Below the pieces are notes generated by a model. That model saw only the letters and a list, made by a program, of their open reading frames with translations, did no database searches and was not told where the DNA came from. From Callaeas wilsoni (lineage: Eukaryota > Chordata > Aves > Passeriformes > Callaeidae), in NCBI GenBank assembly GCA_013398955.1, contig VWPU01012144.1, forward strand, positions 248,001-312,000: 64,000 nt of DNA, read 5' to 3'. The position numbers and the translations under genes are program-made. Of this stretch, positions 60,181-64,000 are shown in pieces. Positions within the stretch are counted from its first letter, which is position 1. Every line of letters starts with the position of its first letter.

Positions 60181-62198
60181 GTGAAGGCTTTCTTGATTTG
60201 TGGGTCCTTTGAGATGCACAGACCAGAGGTTCTAGAAGTACCACCTACGTGTATTGCTGGATGGCCTTTCAGTCCCTTTTGTGGGCTTCAAGTTTGGGAA
60301 TGTGCCTTGGCTGAAGAGCTGCTGCCTTAGAGCAATGATTTGTGATGGTTACCTGTGGGACGGGAGGCAGGGGATTTTCAGGAGTCAGCAGCCTTGAATA
60401 TGCAGTGCTTCATCATTTTGTTTGCTTAATTGAAAATTACCTTAGAAATACACAGCAAGTATTGTTAATGCTACTGCAAGAGTGTGTCCAGGTTGGTTCA
60501 ATCCTGATACCAGTGTGGAGCTGGAAAAGCACCAGCACTTACGTCGTGCTTGCTCGTGACTTACACAATCAGAGGTGGTTGGTAGCACACTTAGCAAAAG
60601 GTAGAATGAAGAATTGGACCTCTCTGGCTAAGCTGGGTCTAGATACAGCACTGAGGTCTGAGCTTTTAAATGCACAGATATCAGGATTTTGCAGAAGAGC
60701 CCCACGAGTTTTCACACTTGCATGTAAAATTTCCACCCTTCTGGAACACTGAGGCTCGTGCTGTTTGACAACACGCACACGTGCAAAATCACCCCGGACT
60801 GTGCAGAATCAGTCAGGGGATGCTGTTTGTGTCTGGAGAAAAGTATTTAATCATTTTCCCAAAGATATCCCCCTGATATGAATGGTAACAGGATGTTTAT
60901 AACAGAGATAAGGCTGAGATGAAATCCTATCCCTCTCTGGGAGCTAATAAAAGCAAAGATTTGGAATTAAGTATCACTTTCTCTGAGCTGCACACGAATG
61001 AGGAAATGGGGTCAGAAGGGCAAGCTGCAACATTGTAGGCACTTTATCTAAAACATAAACATTACTAGAGTGCATTCTGGCCAAATTAACTCTCTCAGAT
61101 CTGCCATGTTAGCATTCCTGTAGTACTTAAGCCTGCCAGCTTTACTGCTCCACTGACTGAGGGTTGAACTCCAAGTTGGGGTTGACACTTGCAAACAGGG
61201 CTCTGAGTGGAGAGGGTCTGTTGAACCCTTCTGCAATTAAATATCCTCCAAAGAAATGCCGATGTCATTGTGCAAAAGAAAAGGGGAAAAAAAATGGTGA
61301 GGTGGAGTCACAGAAATACGATCCGCTCAATGCACAAACCCTTGAAAAGTGGAGTTTTCTTTGCACAAGCAGTAAAAACAGGAATATTTGCTTTGCTACT
61401 GTTCACTGCAGAGCACTTGGATCAGAGAGGCAGAGCTTGAAATCGCAGCCTCCTTCGAGTCCGAAGTGAGCCTTTTGATACCACACTGAGTGGTTTAGCC
61501 CTGGGTGATGTCAAAATCTTCCTAAAATCAGGATGCAACTTTGGGGTGGGAGCACTCTGCGAAGTCAACATCGTCTCTGTTTGAGAGATGTCACGCGTTT
61601 GCTGCAAGAGCTGCTCACAGATGCTCCAACCAAAAGCAAGATTTGCTTGTGCCAGGCAGTGTCCAAATGTCTTTCACAAAAACAGAGGGACAGGAAGCAC
61701 ATGTTATCCCTGTACGTGTCGCAAGGGCTTGGTGGAGTCAGTGTTATCTCCACCATGTCAGCAGAGGTGCAAAGGCCTGCAAAGAGGAGGAATAATATTA
61801 AAATTAGCACCTTCCCAAGATCGGACAAGCACTTAGGAGCGAAATTACTTCCTTGCTGTGTAAGGAGCAAGCAGAGGAGAGCAGAATGTGCTCCACACCT
61901 TTCCATGGAGCAGATGGCTCCCCACAGTTATGGACCTCAGCCAGGAGGGATGGGGAGGGCTCTGCCCCAGGGTTCCATTCAGGCCTGGCTGCAGCTGGTT
62001 GAGTTTGGAATATCTGTTCTACTTGAAATGCTGCCTTAATATTTTTCTTAAGTTTTCATTCTGATTCAAGATTAAAATAGTCTTTTCAAAATGTACTGGG
62101 CAAGAAATCTTCTGCACCTTTTGCAAAAATCAGGTCATGCCAACTGCTTGGAGTGAAGGGACTGCTTAGGCTTGGGGCTTTTTTGGTTTTGTTTTTGA

Positions 62199-62221
62199 TT
62201 TTTTTTTTTTTTTTTTTTTTT
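62199..62221 (+). repeat. Poly-T tract (T23)
   Basis: Twenty-three uninterrupted T preceded by T-rich GTTTTTGA and TTTTGG. This is the longest homopolymer in the window. It could be a minus-strand poly(A) tail, but no retroposed sequence is recognisable beside it. Confidence 0.85.
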
Positions 62222-62679
62222 AAGGAATAGATCATCAGGATCTCCTAAATGCCTCCATGGTAGTGAACACTTTTCTGTCTTCAATTTTGCAGAACTGTAA
62301 GGTGGTCCTAAATATCCTGTCTTTCTGGGATCCCTGGAGTCTTACAGCAGGGAGGTTGATGGGGCAGGGATTGCCACCTCTAGGGCTCTGTGTATAGTGA
62401 GGATGCTCTTGGAGGTGCAAGATTGAGGAAACCTGGTGTCCTCACAATTCCCCCGGTAGGAATCCAAAACCCTCAGCAATTCCTCTCAGCTCTGCAGGTT
62501 TGTCTGCAGTGGATTATCCCAGACCCTATTTTGGCTATCAGAAGAAGGATATCAGTTGGAAATTCCTTCTGGAAAATGGCCTTGTGTCAATAGAATAAGT
62601 CTTTGTGGTTATCAAAGCATTTTTTATATTACTGTTCTCTAATTTCTAGTCACCTCAGTTCTCACAGAACTGTGAGTTT

Positions 62680-62775
62680 CAATGGTCCAGAGTTAAATGG
62701 ATTGTCCAGAGTCTCACAAGCAATTGGAAGGGAGACAACACAGACTCAAAGTCCCAGTCCTTGCTTTTAGGACAC
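62680..62775 (+). repeat. MIR-like SINE remnant
   Basis: 'ccagagttaaatggattgtc' followed by 'cagagtctcacaagcaattg' and then 'gactcaaagtcccagtcc' resembles the MIR core ('gttaagtgacttgcccagag' followed by 'tcacacagcta'). After it come a 'gattcgaacccagg'-like part and 'tcctgactcc'. Divergent, but the order of segments is preserved. Confidence 0.45.
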
Positions 62776-63021
62776 CCAAACGATCTTTTTTTCTCAGTTC
62801 CTTCCTGAGAAACCTCATGAGTTTGTAAGCTGCTTGGTCGGGTGCTTCTGCTTTTTTTTAAATTTTTTTTTTTTAACACAATCTCTTGAATTCTTATCAT
62901 AATTCCTTATCTATGGCAAAGAGTAGTGTAAATACCTCAAGTAAAATCTCAGCTGTGCTGGGAACAGCTAGTCCTTGTTAGCTGATGGTGGTTTATGTTG
63001 CAGATAGCAGTTATCTGAGGA

Positions 63022-63045
63022 GGCTTTGCACTGCAGTGCAAAGCC
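63022..63045. repeat. Perfect 24-bp palindrome
   Basis: GGCTTTGCACTG is followed immediately by its exact reverse complement CAGTGCAAAGCC, with no spacer. About 0.004 such palindromes are expected by chance in 64 kb (64000/4^12). It has no poly(T) or loop typical of an RNA hairpin. It could extrude as a small cruciform or bind a dimeric factor. Confidence 0.9.
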
Positions 63046-63536
63046 ATTCCTTTGTCAGCTGAGGTCCATCAAAGTCCTGTGGAGGATTTGGCCGCTGGTG
63101 CATCCTGGTAGGGCACTGCTGTGCCACTGCAAGGTGCCTTGGCAGGAAATGAGACAGCCATTCCCTTGAAATCTGAACTCTGTGTTGCTGTGAATTAGAG
63201 GGGAGTGTTGTCTCCAGCGCCAGCTGCCAAGGGATCGTGCTGCCAGCTTACTCCTTTCCTCATTTTATTTCCCAGTGGACCAGCTTCCAGCTGGATCCCA
63301 GCCCTTCGGAAAGGGGAGGAGAGTGGAGGCTGTGATTTGCTAGAAATCATTCATATAGGGGAAAATAAGAGGGGGTAAAAAGAGCTGGAAGAAGTTCTTC
63401 AAGTAGCTTATAAATCCACGTTGCTGTGTGCTGATGCTGCTGAGCATCCCATAAACCTATCCTTTTCCTCACACTGTTCCCTGTGCTCCTAGCATTGGAC
63501 ACTGAAGCCATGTCACACAGGTCACTTCACACTGGA

Positions 63537-63567
63537 CTTTTTTTCCTTTTTTTTTTTTTAAAAAAAG
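63537..63567 (+). repeat. Poly-T/poly-A junction tract
   Basis: A T-rich run broken by CC is followed by A7. It is low-complexity sequence. The T-to-A switch makes a short inverted homopolymer, which is prone to slippage. Confidence 0.75.
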
Positions 63568-64000
63568 CACACAAGGAGTTCCTAAGGTTTAAAGTCATGC
63601 AGTGAAACTGCAAAGCTTCCTGGGCTTGTCGGGAGCTGTGTGACAAAGCTGTCAGTATTCGGGAGGAATCGGCAGCAGTGTGTTAATCCCAGCACTCACA
63701 TGGATCTTGTTGGGTGAGATCTGTTCCCCTTCCAACACGTTCCTTTCAGTTTTCTCTCTAAACCACAGTCAAAACTCTCCTGTATTTTGTTTGAGATTTG
63801 AAACAGCCAGTGGTTCATCGATTTCACATAAAGGGCTTCTGTGCAGGGGATTGTGCATTCGTTAAACTACTTAGGGCCAGTCACCCTTCCTCATCCAAAG
63901 CCCTGGGAGGAGCCGGTGGGGTTTCCATTACAGCCACCCTACAAGGGGAGGGGAGCAGTGCTGGGGCTGCTGACTGTGCTGGGGCTTTGGGGTCTCTCTG

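Larger units (their letters stand above)
60181..64000. other. Unique non-coding stretch to the window end
   Basis: No gene is recognised. The 168-codon plus frame at 61533-62039 overlaps other frames on both strands and has no known domain. Listed separately are two long T tracts, a MIR-like remnant and a perfect palindrome. A small hairpin, CAGATA…TATCTG, at 63001-63017 lies just before that palindrome. Confidence 0.5.

Noticed and set aside
59473..60219. Longest open frame (248 codons, minus strand)
   Set aside because: It runs antisense through a CR1 3' end and matches no protein family; CR1 3' ends are stop-poor in this direction.

Overview
This window looks like non-coding DNA from a bird genome. 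The main evidence is three 3' ends of CR1 LINEs (1030-1352 minus, 21900-22195 plus, 59885-60180 plus), the last ending in two copies of the octamer ATTCTGTG, which is the hallmark tail of avian CR1. A fourth, older CR1 fragment lies near 49518-49605. There is also an LTR-like block at about 4943-5400 that resembles passerine ERVK-type solo LTRs, and a background of old, low-copy MIR-like and palindromic repeats typical of sauropsid genomes. Order or species cannot be fixed from sequence alone. || No protein-coding gene, rRNA, tRNA or CRISPR is supported. The open frames are short (the longest is 248 codons and runs antisense through a CR1), start at arbitrary ATGs, and show no protein family I recognise. 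Isolated coding exons inside a large intron cannot be excluded by eye. The window is therefore best read as an intergenic or intronic stretch of a gene-poor region. || Layout. 1-5400: AT-rich sequence with one CR1, two copies of a 31-bp exact repeat 2.9 kb apart, and the LTR, which holds the only ambiguous base (N at 5120). 5500-5960: a GC-rich patch without recognisable coding content. 6000-17700: mostly unique AT-rich DNA with clusters of homeodomain-type TAATTA sites that look like candidate conserved enhancers, an AT microsatellite (8715-8790) and a small tandem array (14641-14735). 17740-17800: a short CpG-rich patch with a textbook Kozak ATG. 18000-23600: unique DNA with a CR1 and old repeat remnants. 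23641-24060: the one strong CpG island (about 53 CpG in 420 bp, counted by hand), carrying two good CTCF-like motifs in divergent orientation. This is the most promising regulatory feature. 24061-50000: unique DNA with two G-quadruplex-prone tracts (25098-25140 and 33625-33641), a minor CpG cluster (36230-36430), a MIR-like remnant and further candidate enhancers. 50000-64000: unique DNA with an old palindromic repeat (54609-54681), a CR1, long poly-T tracts and a perfect 24-bp palindrome (63022-63045). || If anything here acts as a system, it is probably cis-regulatory: a CpG-island promoter or insulator in a gene-poor interval flanked by scattered candidate enhancers. That is inference. I found no sign of a new multi-gene system.
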